Positions 41,937 to 51,434 of a DNA stretch of 64,000 nucleotides are shown piece after piece. A program made the position numbers and the translations under genes. Below the pieces are notes generated by a model that was not told the DNA's origin, did not search any database, and saw nothing but the letters and a program-made list of their open reading frames with translations. Location: assembly GCA_019894975.1 (NCBI GenBank), contig JAGXNO010000011.1:16480-80479 (forward strand), written 5' to 3'. The DNA comes from Promethearchaeota archaeon. GTDB lineage: Archaea > Asgardarchaeota > Lokiarchaeia > Sigyniarchaeales > SOKP01. Positions within the stretch are counted from its first letter, which is position 1. Each line of letters opens with the position of its first letter.

Positions 41937-43127
41937 TCAATTTCTCTTTCTATGAATACCAAATAGAATTATTGCTGCAAATAATGGGACTATTATTCCC
42001 AAAATTATCATTGCCTGGGAGCCCCAAAAGTCAAAAATTAATCCTGAGATCGGCGCACCGATCGCTATCCCCGCAACAACTAACGCATAGAAAGTTCCTG
42101 TTGCCACCCCACGATTAGATTCACTAGTATTATTTCTAATGATTCCCGCGGATGTGGGGAATATCATTCCATGTCCAATTCCAAAAATGATCATACCTAG
42201 TATGGGAATTGGTAACGATGTAGAGAAAATTAATACAAAAAAACTAAATGAGACAAAAATTAAGCCGTAGGTCATTATTCTCGACTTTCCTGTTCTGTCA
42301 CTTAAAATACCAGAAGGATAATGAACTATAATCGATAATAACACTAAAATGCTGAATATCATCCCAATTTGACCATCGGTATAACTTGAATCTTTTAAAA
42401 GGATGGAATAAGTAGCGGTTATAATTCCCAAATTAAAATTTAAGGCCAAAATACTCAAATAAGGAGCAAACATCTTCTTTGAGAAAATTGTGTGCTTAAA
42501 AATTGCAATTTCTTCCTTAAGGTTTAATTTTTCTTTAACGGGTTGATAAATTTTAGGCAGTAAAAGAGAGGTAATAGCCATTACAAACAAGATCATAGCA
42601 ATTATAAAGAACAGATTTTTATATCCTAATCCTTGTGCACCCATTCCCCCAATCATAAATCCAAATAAAAGAGCTATACCAAAGGAGATTCCGTATAAAG
42701 CCATCCCTCTTCCACTTTTTTCTTTTGGTGTCGCATCAGATAAATATGCCATGGTTCCTGGACCACCAAAACCACCTCCTAGGCCATGGATAATTCTTGC
42801 AAAGAGTAAGAAATAGGGATCCTGAGCGAGGGAATATAATAGTATTGAAAATCCATCTAAAACAATACCAACAGCTATTAGAACTTTTCTTCCGATTTTA
42901 TCAACAAATCTACCCGCTATTATATTTGCGGGAATATGAGTCATTGAATATGCACCAACAATAATTGAGGCAAGAATTACCGAAGCACCTAAATCAACTG
43001 CATAATTAGAGATTATAGGGATTGCAACAGTACTATCAAAATTTACTATAAATGTTAAAGCCAATACTAAAAAATAGGACCGTTTCCCAATCTTAGTTGA
43101 TATTTTTTCTTGTGAATTCTTATTCAT
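41937..43127 (-). CDS. Major facilitator superfamily transporter
   Basis: This 396-residue protein has twelve predicted membrane helices in two sets of six. The MFS signature after helix 2 reads GRFVDKIGRKVL (pattern G-x-x-x-D-x-x-G-R-K/R), with a second copy in the other half, GILSDRTGKSRI. The region PGTMAYLSDATPKEKSGRGMALYG is typical of the drug/sugar efflux type. The transported substrate cannot be told. It stands alone, divergent from the YgbA-like gene. Confidence 0.9.
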   Translation of the reverse strand: MNKNSQEKISTKIGKRSYFLVLALTFIVNFDSTVAIPIISNYAVDLGASVILASIIVGAYSMTHIPANIIAGRFVDKIGRKVLIAVGIVLDGFSILLYSLAQDPYFLLFARIIHGLGGGFGGPGTMAYLSDATPKEKSGRGMALYGISFGIALLFGFMIGGMGAQGLGYKNLFFIIAMILFVMAITSLLLPKIYQPVKEKLNLKEEIAIFKHTIFSKKMFAPYLSILALNFNLGIITATYSILLKDSSYTDGQIGMIFSILVLLSIIVHYPSGILSDRTGKSRIMTYGLIFVSFSFFVLIFSTSLPIPILGMIIFGIGHGMIFPTSAGIIRNNTSESNRGVATGTFYALVVAGIAIGAPISGLIFDFWGSQAMIILGIIVPLFAAIILFGIHRKRN

Positions 43128-43255
43128 GCGTTTTAACTATTGATGATGAATTCTAAAAACTTTATGAATTATAAAGATTAAATCCGTTTAAAATCATTTT
43201 ATATCTATCATAAGTCCAATTCAATTATTATTCAAATTAATCTGAAATTGTTAAT

Positions 43256-43591
43256 ATGAGTTTTCCTAAAGAAAATTTAGAAAGAGAGAAAATAACATTA
43301 CATACAATGATAAACATGTATTGTAAGAAATCTCACGACTCGACCAATCAGTCGTGTTCAGAATGTATGGAATTATTCAAATATGCTGAAGAGCGTCTTA
43401 AGCTTTGTCGTTTTGGGGAAGATAAACCAACATGCGAAAAATGTCCAATTCACTGTTATAAACCTGAAATGAGAGAGAAAGTCCGAAATGTAATGAGATA
43501 TTCTGGACCACGAATGATATATTCTCACCCAATAATGGGATTTCGACATCTCTTTAAGCAATTGAAGAAAACTAAGAATTTTGAGTTATAA
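43256..43591 (+). CDS. YgbA-like nitrous oxide-stimulated promoter family protein
   Basis: This 111-residue protein matches the small cysteine-rich YgbA-like family, named from a gene induced under nitrosative conditions. It has TLHTMINMYCKKSH, CSECMELFKYAEERLKLC, and CEKCPIHCYKPEMREKVRNV in consecutive parts, then RYSGPRMIYSHPIMGFRH. The conserved cysteines CxxC and CxxCxxxC suggest metal or Fe-S binding. Function is not known. ATG 43256 is the natural start. Confidence 0.8.
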   Translation: MSFPKENLEREKITLHTMINMYCKKSHDSTNQSCSECMELFKYAEERLKLCRFGEDKPTCEKCPIHCYKPEMREKVRNVMRYSGPRMIYSHPIMGFRHLFKQLKKTKNFEL

Positions 43592-43704
43592 GCTTAAAAT
43601 GACATCAAATATTCATGAAAATTTATTAGGAATAAAGAAAAAGTATTAATTGACTTTATACCATAATTTAGATAACCAACTAATAGTCTTATCTCTCTCT
43701 GATA

Positions 43705-45183
43705 ATGATTTTTCAAGGATTATTTAATATCTTAGATTTGTATTTTGATGATGTCGATCTTTTTTACAACAATATTGACCATTATTTTCAAGATAAAATC
43801 ATTGCTACTTTCGGAAATAATCCAATCAAGGAAGAGGTTTTATGCCAACAGCTTGTAGAAATTATATCATATTTTTCTGATGCTTTCATTGAATTAGGCT
43901 TTGAATTAGATGAAGTTGAGAGAACTTTTTCAGATCCCCATTTAGGAATTGAAGAAAAGGATAGGGAAATGATTTATTCACCCCTAGAGCTATATGAGAG
44001 AAAACTGGCACCATTTATTTACGAATTCTTTTTTGAAAAGATTGTAGATTACCTAGTTGATGATGAAATTGCACCATTAATGTTAAAGTTAAAATCTGAA
44101 GGTTTTTTGCCAATAGAATTTATAATGGAATTAAGAATTCTGAAGGATATGCTTGGACGTTATCCAAAGAAACGAGAAAATTTACGAAAATACACTCAAA
44201 TTCAAAAACGAATTATTAGGAAATTTCAAGAAAACAGAGCAAAAATTGAAAGTTTAGAAGAAATAAAAGAACCAGAATATAAACTACAAGTTATCTATCT
44301 AATATATCGGATAATCCATTTTTTTGAGCTTCAGAATGAATTTGATTTTTCTTCTATAAAAGCTTATATTAGAGACAATGTAGATGAATGGCTTATTGAT
44401 GTCCCATTAGTAACTTTAAAGAATCCAGATATCTATTTCTGCGGTATCTATTTAGCAATGAATTTAGGAATAGAGCTTGATAATGATAAAATTAATGATT
44501 TTCTTTTAGATTTAAGTATTGAAGCAGGTGATAGATACGAATCTCCAATTATTGAAGCAACAGATGGAGTTTATTATTTTACTAAAGCAACTGAAATGAT
44601 GGGACTGTTTTTAAGCATAGATCAATTAAAGGGAATAATAAGGATCAAGCCAGAGTATTTAGATTCAAATCATCTGAAAAATCTTGAAACATCTCAATTA
44701 GTAGTTATTCTAAAATTATTTCTTCAGTTAGGACTAAAAAAAATTGAAACCGAAAATAATGCAATTACTGAAGAAATAGAAAGACGGATTAGTCCTGAAG
44801 GAATTAAACAATTCAGAGACGGTTTTGTCTCATCAGAGGCTACATATTATGTCCTGTTTAACCATTATATGAACAACACTCTAGAGAAGTTAAAAGAACT
44901 TGATATTTTAGGCAATGTAGTTTCGAGGATTTACCGTAACCTGGAACTACTAGATTTTTCAATAGATACGAATTTTGATCTAATTAGTGAATTATTTTAT
45001 TCACTGGAAAGTTTAAAGTTGTTTAATTGTATCGAAACTAAAGAAATGATAATTCATTTGGCTAAATATTTATTTCCGCCAGAACTTGTAAAGAGAATTT
45101 TAGATAGTAAAGAATTAATCAGATATAAAGCTAAATTTCGGCATTTAAAGGTAAATAGAATTACCGGGGAGACAATCTACTAA
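43705..45183 (+). CDS. Large helical protein of unknown function
   Basis: This 492-residue protein is not recognised. It is rich in charged residues, leucine and isoleucine, appears mostly helical, and has no membrane segment, cysteine cluster or nucleotide-binding motif. The N-terminus is acidic (ILDLYFDDVDLFYNNIDHYF) and the C-terminus basic (RYKAKFRHLKVNRITGE). It stands alone in a 1.7-kb interval between the YgbA-like gene and the flavoprotein operon. The steady codon pattern over the entire length supports a real gene. Confidence 0.6.
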   Translation: MIFQGLFNILDLYFDDVDLFYNNIDHYFQDKIIATFGNNPIKEEVLCQQLVEIISYFSDAFIELGFELDEVERTFSDPHLGIEEKDREMIYSPLELYERKLAPFIYEFFFEKIVDYLVDDEIAPLMLKLKSEGFLPIEFIMELRILKDMLGRYPKKRENLRKYTQIQKRIIRKFQENRAKIESLEEIKEPEYKLQVIYLIYRIIHFFELQNEFDFSSIKAYIRDNVDEWLIDVPLVTLKNPDIYFCGIYLAMNLGIELDNDKINDFLLDLSIEAGDRYESPIIEATDGVYYFTKATEMMGLFLSIDQLKGIIRIKPEYLDSNHLKNLETSQLVVILKLFLQLGLKKIETENNAITEEIERRISPEGIKQFRDGFVSSEATYYVLFNHYMNNTLEKLKELDILGNVVSRIYRNLELLDFSIDTNFDLISELFYSLESLKLFNCIETKEMIIHLAKYLFPPELVKRILDSKELIRYKAKFRHLKVNRITGETIY

Positions 45184-45298
45184 GCTTGAATATATAATAT
45201 TGTTTTTCTTCCCCATTATTAATAGAAAATGAGATAAATAATAATTTTTAATTGATTTAAACATTTAACTAAAATAATAAAATTTTCTTCTGATATTA

Positions 45299-46777
45299 AT
45301 GGATTTAAAAGAATTTGAACTGATTTATAAAGAAAATCGAGTAATCATTAAAGATAAACCAGAAATTGAATCTAAATTAAAGAAGATTGTTGGATTGAAT
45401 AATATTTCCACTAAAGAGGTAGATCTCTTAGCATATACAAAAGATTCAACATTATTAGCATTCAATTGGGAAATAGAAGGAAAAATTGCCGGTCTTCCTG
45501 ATTATATTACATGGCCTGAAACAACAGAACAAATTAGCGAAATCTTGAAATTAGCTAATCGAGAAAAAATTCCGGTGATTCCCTATGGAGAAGGATCTGG
45601 GGTGGTTGGAGGTGCAATACCACTCTATGGGGGGATTATTATCGATATGAAGAAATTTAATAGAGTACTAGAAATTAATGATAAAAATCTAACCGTTACT
45701 GCGGAAGCTGGTATTAATGGTATGAATTTAGAACGACATTTAAATGCTAAAGGATATACTTCAGGTCATATACCTCAATCGTTATATATTTCCTCATTAG
45801 GTGGCTGGATTGCTCATCGTGCGGCTGGTCAATTTAGTACCAAATATGGCAAAATTGAAGATATTGTAATGGGGATGGAAATTATATTACCACAGGGTGA
45901 ATTAATTAAGTTTAAAACAATTCCAAGGGCTTCAACAGGACCACAGCTTGATAAATTATTCATAGGAGGAGAAGGAACATTAGGTATTGTAACTAAAGCT
46001 ACATTAAAAATTTGGCCTTATCCAGAAAAAAGATCTTTAATTTCTTATGCTTTTTCTACTATAGAAAAATCGTTTGATGCAGTAAGAGAGATTCTGCGGG
46101 AACAAATTTATCCTGCAGTGGTTAGAATATATGATAAGTTTGAAACCGCTCGACATTTTCCTGATAACATTAAAGCAAAAGATAAGGTAATGACTATTTT
46201 TGTCTGTGAAGGAAATTCAAAATTAGTTGATCTAGAAGAATCTATAACAAGAGAAAAATGTGAGTTAAATTCAGGAATAGATTGTGGAGACACTCCGGTA
46301 GAACATTGGATTGAAAGTAGATTTCGTGTTACTGAAACATCATCAATGCCTCCTTATAAAATTGTATTCGACACTCTTGAAGTGGCTTCTTTATGGGATA
46401 ATGCTGCTGAAATATATCATCATGTTTTAGAATCTATGAACAAATTCAAGGGAGTGTTAATGATTACTGCGCATGTTTCTCATTTTTACCCAAATGGAGT
46501 CGGAATCTACTTCTCATTTGGGGGTGTGCCGCCAAGAGGAATTTCCGATTTAAAATTCTATCAAGATTGTTGGGATACTATAATCAAAGGTGTATTAGAT
46601 GCAGGTGGCTCAATTGCACACCATCATGGGATTGGGATCAATAGATCTCATTGGATGGATAGAGAATGGGGGAATGCGATGAGTACCCTAAGACAGATTA
46701 AAAATATGCTTGATCCAAACAATATATTGAATCCCGGTAAAATTTATACGGAGACTTGGAAAAGAGGTGAAGATTAA
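45299..46777 (+). CDS. FAD-binding oxidoreductase of the AGPS/GlcD type
   Basis: This 492-residue protein has the VAO-type FAD domain, with PYGEGSGVVGGAIPLYGG near residues 98-115, and a substrate domain resembling alkyldihydroxyacetonephosphate synthase: GGWIAHRAAGQFSTKYGKIE, PRASTGPQLDKLFIGGEGTL, and the histidine motif SIAHHHGIGINRSHW. AGPS exchanges an acyl for an alkyl group on acyl-DHAP; GlcD-like relatives oxidise 2-hydroxy acids. The next gene, with no spacing, is an Fe-S protein as in GlcDF-type dehydrogenases, which argues for electron transfer and so for a dehydrogenase. The third gene is a glycerol-kinase-like enzyme. Confidence 0.82.
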   Translation: MDLKEFELIYKENRVIIKDKPEIESKLKKIVGLNNISTKEVDLLAYTKDSTLLAFNWEIEGKIAGLPDYITWPETTEQISEILKLANREKIPVIPYGEGSGVVGGAIPLYGGIIIDMKKFNRVLEINDKNLTVTAEAGINGMNLERHLNAKGYTSGHIPQSLYISSLGGWIAHRAAGQFSTKYGKIEDIVMGMEIILPQGELIKFKTIPRASTGPQLDKLFIGGEGTLGIVTKATLKIWPYPEKRSLISYAFSTIEKSFDAVREILREQIYPAVVRIYDKFETARHFPDNIKAKDKVMTIFVCEGNSKLVDLEESITREKCELNSGIDCGDTPVEHWIESRFRVTETSSMPPYKIVFDTLEVASLWDNAAEIYHHVLESMNKFKGVLMITAHVSHFYPNGVGIYFSFGGVPPRGISDLKFYQDCWDTIIKGVLDAGGSIAHHHGIGINRSHWMDREWGNAMSTLRQIKNMLDPNNILNPGKIYTETWKRGED

Positions 46778-48052
46778 ATGGGAGTCGAAGAGACATTAAA
46801 AAAATATTCATGGATGGTGCCTCTCCTTCAGAAAGCTGATAGAGAAACCAGAGCGATACTAATGAAAAACTTTAGGCAAAGAAAGAAAAATTTCTTTCCT
46901 AAAGGTGATTTCAAGGCTGATGTAGATAATCTGATAAAATGTATGCTTTGCCCAAACATGTGCCGCTTTGATTGTGGTAGTCTCCAAGCCACAAACACAG
47001 AATCTATGAGCCCCGCTTATAAGGCAAGAATAGGTTATTATCTTTCTATAGGGAAAATAGATCCAAGTGATCCTGCAAATAAAGATTTTATTGATTTAAT
47101 GTACAAGTGTACAAATGAAGAAACATGTAAAATATGGTGCCCTTTTGATTTTTCAGTAGTTTCTCTCCTAGAATCTGTGAGGGATGATTTAACAGATAAA
47201 GGATTAATGCCCGATTATCTTAAACCACGAATTCAAAACTTAAAGAACACGAAGACTATCGAAGATTACGACATATATAAAACATATAAGGAAAAAGGAA
47301 TTGAAGATATTGAAACTGATGGAAAAGACGAGGTTTATTATTATATTGGATGTGAAATGATGAAATTTCCAGAGGTAGTTAAAGCTAATATTGAAATATT
47401 AAAAAAGGCAGGAATAAAATTCTCAACTAACCTAGAAAAAAAGATGTGTTGTGGTGGTCCAATGTTTAATATTAGAGATCTGAATACTGCTAAAGAGTTT
47501 GCAGAGAAAAATAAAGTACTTATTGAAGGTACTGGAGCAAATTTAGTAGTTTCGGATTGCCCAGGATGTGTTCTAGCATTGACAAAACGATATGAAAGCA
47601 TAGGGATTAAAATTAATACAAAAATTATTCATATTTCAGAGTTCATTGCACAATTACTTGACGAGGGAAAAATTACCCCTAAAAAAACTATTCCTGATGG
47701 GTTTAAAGAAGTTGTACTTCATGATCCATGTCTTATGGCAAGAAACCTCAAGGATGTGACTTCTTTGAGAGAAATTCTTAGTAAAATTCCTGGAGTAAAA
47801 TTAAAGGAGCCAAGCTACAACAAAGAACTAACCCATTGCTGTGGTTGGAGCGGTACACTCCATTGGGCAGATAGAGATGTAGCGATTAATGAAGCACGGA
47901 ATAGAGTTGATGAATTGAAAGATTCTGGTGCGAAAATATTTCTATCTGCATGCCCTCTCTGTGAATTAGGTTTGGCTTATGGAATTGATGAATCAGAAAA
48001 AGAAAAATATAAAGTATTTGATATATCTGAATTATTGATAAAAGTAATATAA
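46778..48052 (+). CDS. Fe-S protein with CCG domains (GlcF/GlpC-like)
   Basis: This 424-residue protein has an N-terminal ferredoxin-type part, with CMLCPNMCRFDCG and CTNEETCKIWCPF, and two CCG domains with EKKMCCGGPMFN and THCCGWSGTLHW, as in GlcF, GlpC and HdrB. It probably accepts electrons from the flavoprotein encoded directly upstream and passes them on, perhaps to quinone or heterodisulfide. The ATG follows the previous stop codon directly, so the two subunits are translationally coupled. Confidence 0.88.
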   Translation: MGVEETLKKYSWMVPLLQKADRETRAILMKNFRQRKKNFFPKGDFKADVDNLIKCMLCPNMCRFDCGSLQATNTESMSPAYKARIGYYLSIGKIDPSDPANKDFIDLMYKCTNEETCKIWCPFDFSVVSLLESVRDDLTDKGLMPDYLKPRIQNLKNTKTIEDYDIYKTYKEKGIEDIETDGKDEVYYYIGCEMMKFPEVVKANIEILKKAGIKFSTNLEKKMCCGGPMFNIRDLNTAKEFAEKNKVLIEGTGANLVVSDCPGCVLALTKRYESIGIKINTKIIHISEFIAQLLDEGKITPKKTIPDGFKEVVLHDPCLMARNLKDVTSLREILSKIPGVKLKEPSYNKELTHCCGWSGTLHWADRDVAINEARNRVDELKDSGAKIFLSACPLCELGLAYGIDESEKEKYKVFDISELLIKVI

Positions 48053-48074
48053 TTAAAAAATTAAATGTGATTAC

Positions 48075-49535
48075 ATGAGCGATCTTATTTGTGTTTTTGA
48101 TGTTGGGACGACTGGAGCTAGAACTATTGTATTTGATATTAATGGGAAAGAAATGGCAAGAGATTATGAAGAATACAAAATCCCCAAACAACCAGTAGGC
48201 ATTTCAGAACAAGATCCAATAATCTGGTGGAATGCAATTAAAAAAACATGTAATAGTATCACCCGAAAGGTAAATGTCAAAGATATTGTTGGTATTTCTG
48301 CGGCATTTCTTCGACAAACCGTGACATTTCTAGACGATAAAGGTATTCCATTACATCCTGCTTTAACATGGATGGATGAAAGAGAAGAATCAAGTGCCAA
48401 AAACTGGGTTGATGAGGAAGGTGCTTTTAGAAGAGCGATGCCAAAAATATTATGGATGAAAAATAACAAACCAGAAGTTTTCGAAAAGATTTCAAAAATT
48501 GCCTTTGTTGATACTTACATCATGAATAAATTATGCAACTCATTAATAACTGATCCAACGAATGGTTATTGGGGGATTCTCAATTTAGAAACACTAAAAT
48601 GGGATGAAAAATTAGCTGAAGCCTATGAGGTTCCAATAAACTTATGGCCTGAAATACGTTATCCCGGAGAAATAATTGGGGATCTCAGTAGTGATGTTGC
48701 GAAAGAATTAGGGTTACCTAATAATATTCCGGTAATAATGGGAAGCGGAGATCAACAATGTGCGGCATTAGGATTGGGGGTAATTCAAACAGGTCAAGCA
48801 AAAATCACTATAGGTACTGGAACATTTATTGATTATGTTGTAGATAAACCAATTCTACCCACTGAAGATATTCCTATATTTTCTATACCAACACCAATCA
48901 AAGGAAAATGGAATCTTGAAGCTTCAATGCCGGGCACTGGGACTGCTATGAAATGGTTTAAAGACAATTTTTCTCAATTACAAATTAAAGAGAGTATTGA
49001 GAAAAACCTAAATGTCTACAACATGTTAGCGGAAGAAGCTTCGAGTGTAAAACCGGGAAGTGAAGGATTACTTTTTCTCCCTCTCTATATGTTTAGAAAG
49101 GGAACAATTCATGGTCTTGGATGGAATCATACAAGAGCGCACATGATTCGAGCAATAATGGAGTCTGCTGCATTAAGTGCTCACATGTATCTCCAAATGT
49201 TAGAGGCAATGGGGGGCGCAAAAGTCTCCGAAGTTAAAGCAGATGGGGGGGGCATGAATAGTCCGTTGTGGGCACAAATCTTAGCGGACACGACAGCTAA
49301 AAACATAATTTTACCTGAAGAAAAAGATGGTGCCGCAATGGGTGCTGCGATCTTAGGATTCTACGGGACTGGGAAGTACGAAAGTCTAGAAAAAGCTGTT
49401 GATAATATGGTCAGATTTATTGACACTAAGGAACCTATTACAAAAAATGTTAAGATCTATAAGAAATTAAATAGGATTTTTATGCCAAACGTACTAGATC
49501 TTTATCGTAAAAAAAGAGTCACAAAAGATTTATAA
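48075..49535 (+). CDS. FGGY-family carbohydrate kinase (glycerol/xylulose kinase-like)
   Basis: This 486-residue FGGY kinase starts with ICVFDVGTTGARTIVFD, the phosphate-1 loop, has the catalytic-type aspartate region GSGDQQCAALGLG and the FGGY-type ATP motif EVKADGGGMNSPLWAQILAD. It would phosphorylate a polyol or ketose, with glycerol, xylulose or a relative as candidates. It is 22 nt after the Fe-S gene. Together with a possible glycerol- or hydroxyacid-type dehydrogenase it would make a small catabolic route, which is inferred. It is followed by a strong T-run. Confidence 0.88.
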   Translation: MSDLICVFDVGTTGARTIVFDINGKEMARDYEEYKIPKQPVGISEQDPIIWWNAIKKTCNSITRKVNVKDIVGISAAFLRQTVTFLDDKGIPLHPALTWMDEREESSAKNWVDEEGAFRRAMPKILWMKNNKPEVFEKISKIAFVDTYIMNKLCNSLITDPTNGYWGILNLETLKWDEKLAEAYEVPINLWPEIRYPGEIIGDLSSDVAKELGLPNNIPVIMGSGDQQCAALGLGVIQTGQAKITIGTGTFIDYVVDKPILPTEDIPIFSIPTPIKGKWNLEASMPGTGTAMKWFKDNFSQLQIKESIEKNLNVYNMLAEEASSVKPGSEGLLFLPLYMFRKGTIHGLGWNHTRAHMIRAIMESAALSAHMYLQMLEAMGGAKVSEVKADGGGMNSPLWAQILADTTAKNIILPEEKDGAAMGAAILGFYGTGKYESLEKAVDNMVRFIDTKEPITKNVKIYKKLNRIFMPNVLDLYRKKRVTKDL

Positions 49536-49545
49536 TTTTTTTTTT
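49536..49545 (+). terminator. Ten-T terminator after the kinase operon
   Basis: A run of ten T begins at the stop codon of the FGGY kinase gene (ending at 49535), followed by further T-rich sequence. This is a strong archaeal U-tract terminator for the three-gene operon. Confidence 0.55.
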
Positions 49546-49646
49546 AATGTTTATTCTCACTTTTGTTAACTTTCTTCTCATTTTAGAAAAGTATTTTTTG
49601 AATCTAGTATTTCAAAAATTATAAAACATAATATTATCTCAGATCC

Positions 49647-50471
49647 ATGCCATACTTCAAGAACCATGAGGGTTATAATCTCTATTACGAGAATATTAAT
49701 CCAGATTCTGATTTAAGCATAATTTTATTGCATGGATTTGCCTCATCTGCCTCATTCTTTAAAGCACAAATAAAAATGTTAAAAGAAGATTACCATGTGA
49801 TAGCTTTTGATGCATTGGGGCATGGAAGGAGTGATCATCCAGAAGAATTGGATCTTTCAAAAAATCTAAGGTATGATATTATTCGAGATTTAGAAGATCT
49901 CATAAATTATTTAGAGGTAAATAAAAAATTTGGAATAATCGGGCATTCTCTTGTTGGGGGTATGATAGGACAATTATTCACAATGAAACATCCTGAGAAG
50001 ATTAGATTCCTTATTTTGTTGAATTCTGGATATATAATTATAGACAATGTTATTAGAAATATATTCTATAATCTACTTCCTTATTTTATTCGTATGAACT
50101 TTTTAGATATTGTAGCAAATTCGATTGAAAAGATCTTAGATAAAACAATTCCCTATATAATCACTGCATTATCAGATTCTTTAGCAGGGATTGATCTAAC
50201 CAAGGATCAATTATACATGCAAATTGAAGAACAGATTTTTAATATGATAAATGAAATAAACGAATATGACCCTTCACATATCAGTTGTCCAACCCTAATA
50301 ATTGGAGGAAGGTTAGATAATTTTGCGCCTGAGCAAATGTCTGAAGAACTCCATAAGAAAATTCCTCAATCTACTCTAAAAATTATTGATATGGCAGGTC
50401 ATTTTGCTCCTGCTCAAAGAAAAGATGTTATTAATGAATTAATATGTCAGTTTATTAACAATCTTAAGTGA
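49647..50471 (+). CDS. Alpha/beta hydrolase
   Basis: This 274-residue alpha/beta-hydrolase fold protein has the oxyanion segment LLHGFASSASFF, the nucleophile serine in IIGHSLVGGMIG, the acid aspartate in GGRLDNFAPE and the histidine in MAGHFAPAQ. It probably cleaves an ester or lactone; the substrate is unknown. The length is normal. It stands apart, 112 nt after the kinase operon and 35 nt before the MazG-like gene. Confidence 0.85.
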   Translation: MPYFKNHEGYNLYYENINPDSDLSIILLHGFASSASFFKAQIKMLKEDYHVIAFDALGHGRSDHPEELDLSKNLRYDIIRDLEDLINYLEVNKKFGIIGHSLVGGMIGQLFTMKHPEKIRFLILLNSGYIIIDNVIRNIFYNLLPYFIRMNFLDIVANSIEKILDKTIPYIITALSDSLAGIDLTKDQLYMQIEEQIFNMINEINEYDPSHISCPTLIIGGRLDNFAPEQMSEELHKKIPQSTLKIIDMAGHFAPAQRKDVINELICQFINNLK

Positions 50472-50514
50472 GTAAAACATATAGATTTATTTAATCGCAT
50501 ATAATTTGAGAATT

Positions 50515-50889
50515 ATGAAAGATGTTATTAATCTGAATGATTCCGATACCTCAATTTCGGTTTTTAAAGACATTGTAAGAAAATTTGTAGAAAAACGTAA
50601 TTGGACTAAATATCACACAGCTAAAAACCTAGTGCAGGCCATAAATTGTGAAGCCGGTGAGCTTTCCCATTTATTGCTATTTAAAGAATATAGTAAGGAA
50701 GCTATTTGGAACGATGAAGCACTTCTTACAAATTTAACTGATGAAATAGCAGATGTTTTCATTTATTTGATCAGCCTCATTAATTCATTGAATTTAGATT
50801 TAAGTCAGATTTTTGCAAAAAAAATGGAAAAGAATAAAGAAAAATATAACCTTAAGGAATATAATAACGGTTTATATGATAAAAAGTAA
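50515..50889 (+). CDS. MazG-like nucleotide pyrophosphohydrolase
   Basis: This 124-residue all-helical protein of the MazG/dCTPase type hydrolyses nucleoside triphosphates to monophosphates. The metal-binding motifs are visible: INCEAGELSHLLLF (E-x-x-E type) and LTDEIADVFIYLISL (E-x-x-D). It is like the RS21-C6 dCTP pyrophosphatase subfamily, which removes damaged or non-standard nucleotides. TTG at 50506 is an alternative start; ATG 50515 is preferred. Confidence 0.85.
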   Translation: MKDVINLNDSDTSISVFKDIVRKFVEKRNWTKYHTAKNLVQAINCEAGELSHLLLFKEYSKEAIWNDEALLTNLTDEIADVFIYLISLINSLNLDLSQIFAKKMEKNKEKYNLKEYNNGLYDKK

Positions 50890-50901
50890 AATTGTAAAGA
50901 A

Positions 50902-51372
50902 GTGGTTACTATTAAAAAAGAACTCATAGCTCCATGTGGATTATATTGTGGTGTCTGTGCTATTCATATTGCAGATAGAGATAATAATCTGAAATTTAAA
51001 GAACGACTTGTGGATGTTTACAAACCCTTTTCAAAAACTATTGAGGATATTAAATGTAACGGGTGTCTTTCGGAAAAAAAAGAGGATATTTTTGGATATT
51101 GTCAATTATGTCCTATAAGAGATTGCATAAAAAATAAAGGAATTGAAGGATGTTATCAATGTGATGATTTTCCTTGTAAATTTATAGAAAATTTTCCAAT
51201 ACCTGTTGGAAAAAAGGTAATCTTTAGAGCTATTCCAAGATGGAGAGAAATAGGAACAGAAAAATGGGTTGAAGAAGAGGAAAAGAGGTATCTCTGCCCT
51301 GAATGTAATAATCCATTGTTTCGGGGCACAAAAAGATGTAACGAATGCGGAGTTTCCGTCGATGTTGATTAA
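50902..51372 (+). CDS. DUF3795 family cysteine-rich protein with zinc ribbon
   Basis: This 156-residue protein starts with GTG. The N-terminal part has the DUF3795 pattern: APCGLYCGVCAI, CNGCLSEKK, CQLCPIRDC, and GCYQCDDFPCKF, with many cysteines in CxxC or CxxxC pairs, likely metal or Fe-S binding. The C-terminus adds a separate zinc ribbon CPECNNPLFRGTKRCNEC. The family is common in anaerobes, and its function is unknown. It lies 12 nt after the MazG-like gene. Confidence 0.8.
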   Translation: MVTIKKELIAPCGLYCGVCAIHIADRDNNLKFKERLVDVYKPFSKTIEDIKCNGCLSEKKEDIFGYCQLCPIRDCIKNKGIEGCYQCDDFPCKFIENFPIPVGKKVIFRAIPRWREIGTEKWVEEEEKRYLCPECNNPLFRGTKRCNECGVSVDVD

Positions 51373-51434
51373 ATTATAATTATTCCTTAATTAATAATAA
51401 GTTTTTTTATGTTTTCTTCAACTAGACTAAGATC

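Noticed and set aside
43592..43704. Small ORF (16 codons) between the YgbA-like gene and the 492-residue protein gene
   Set aside because: There is no ribosome site, no close spacing to neighbours and no conserved features, so chance is the simplest explanation.
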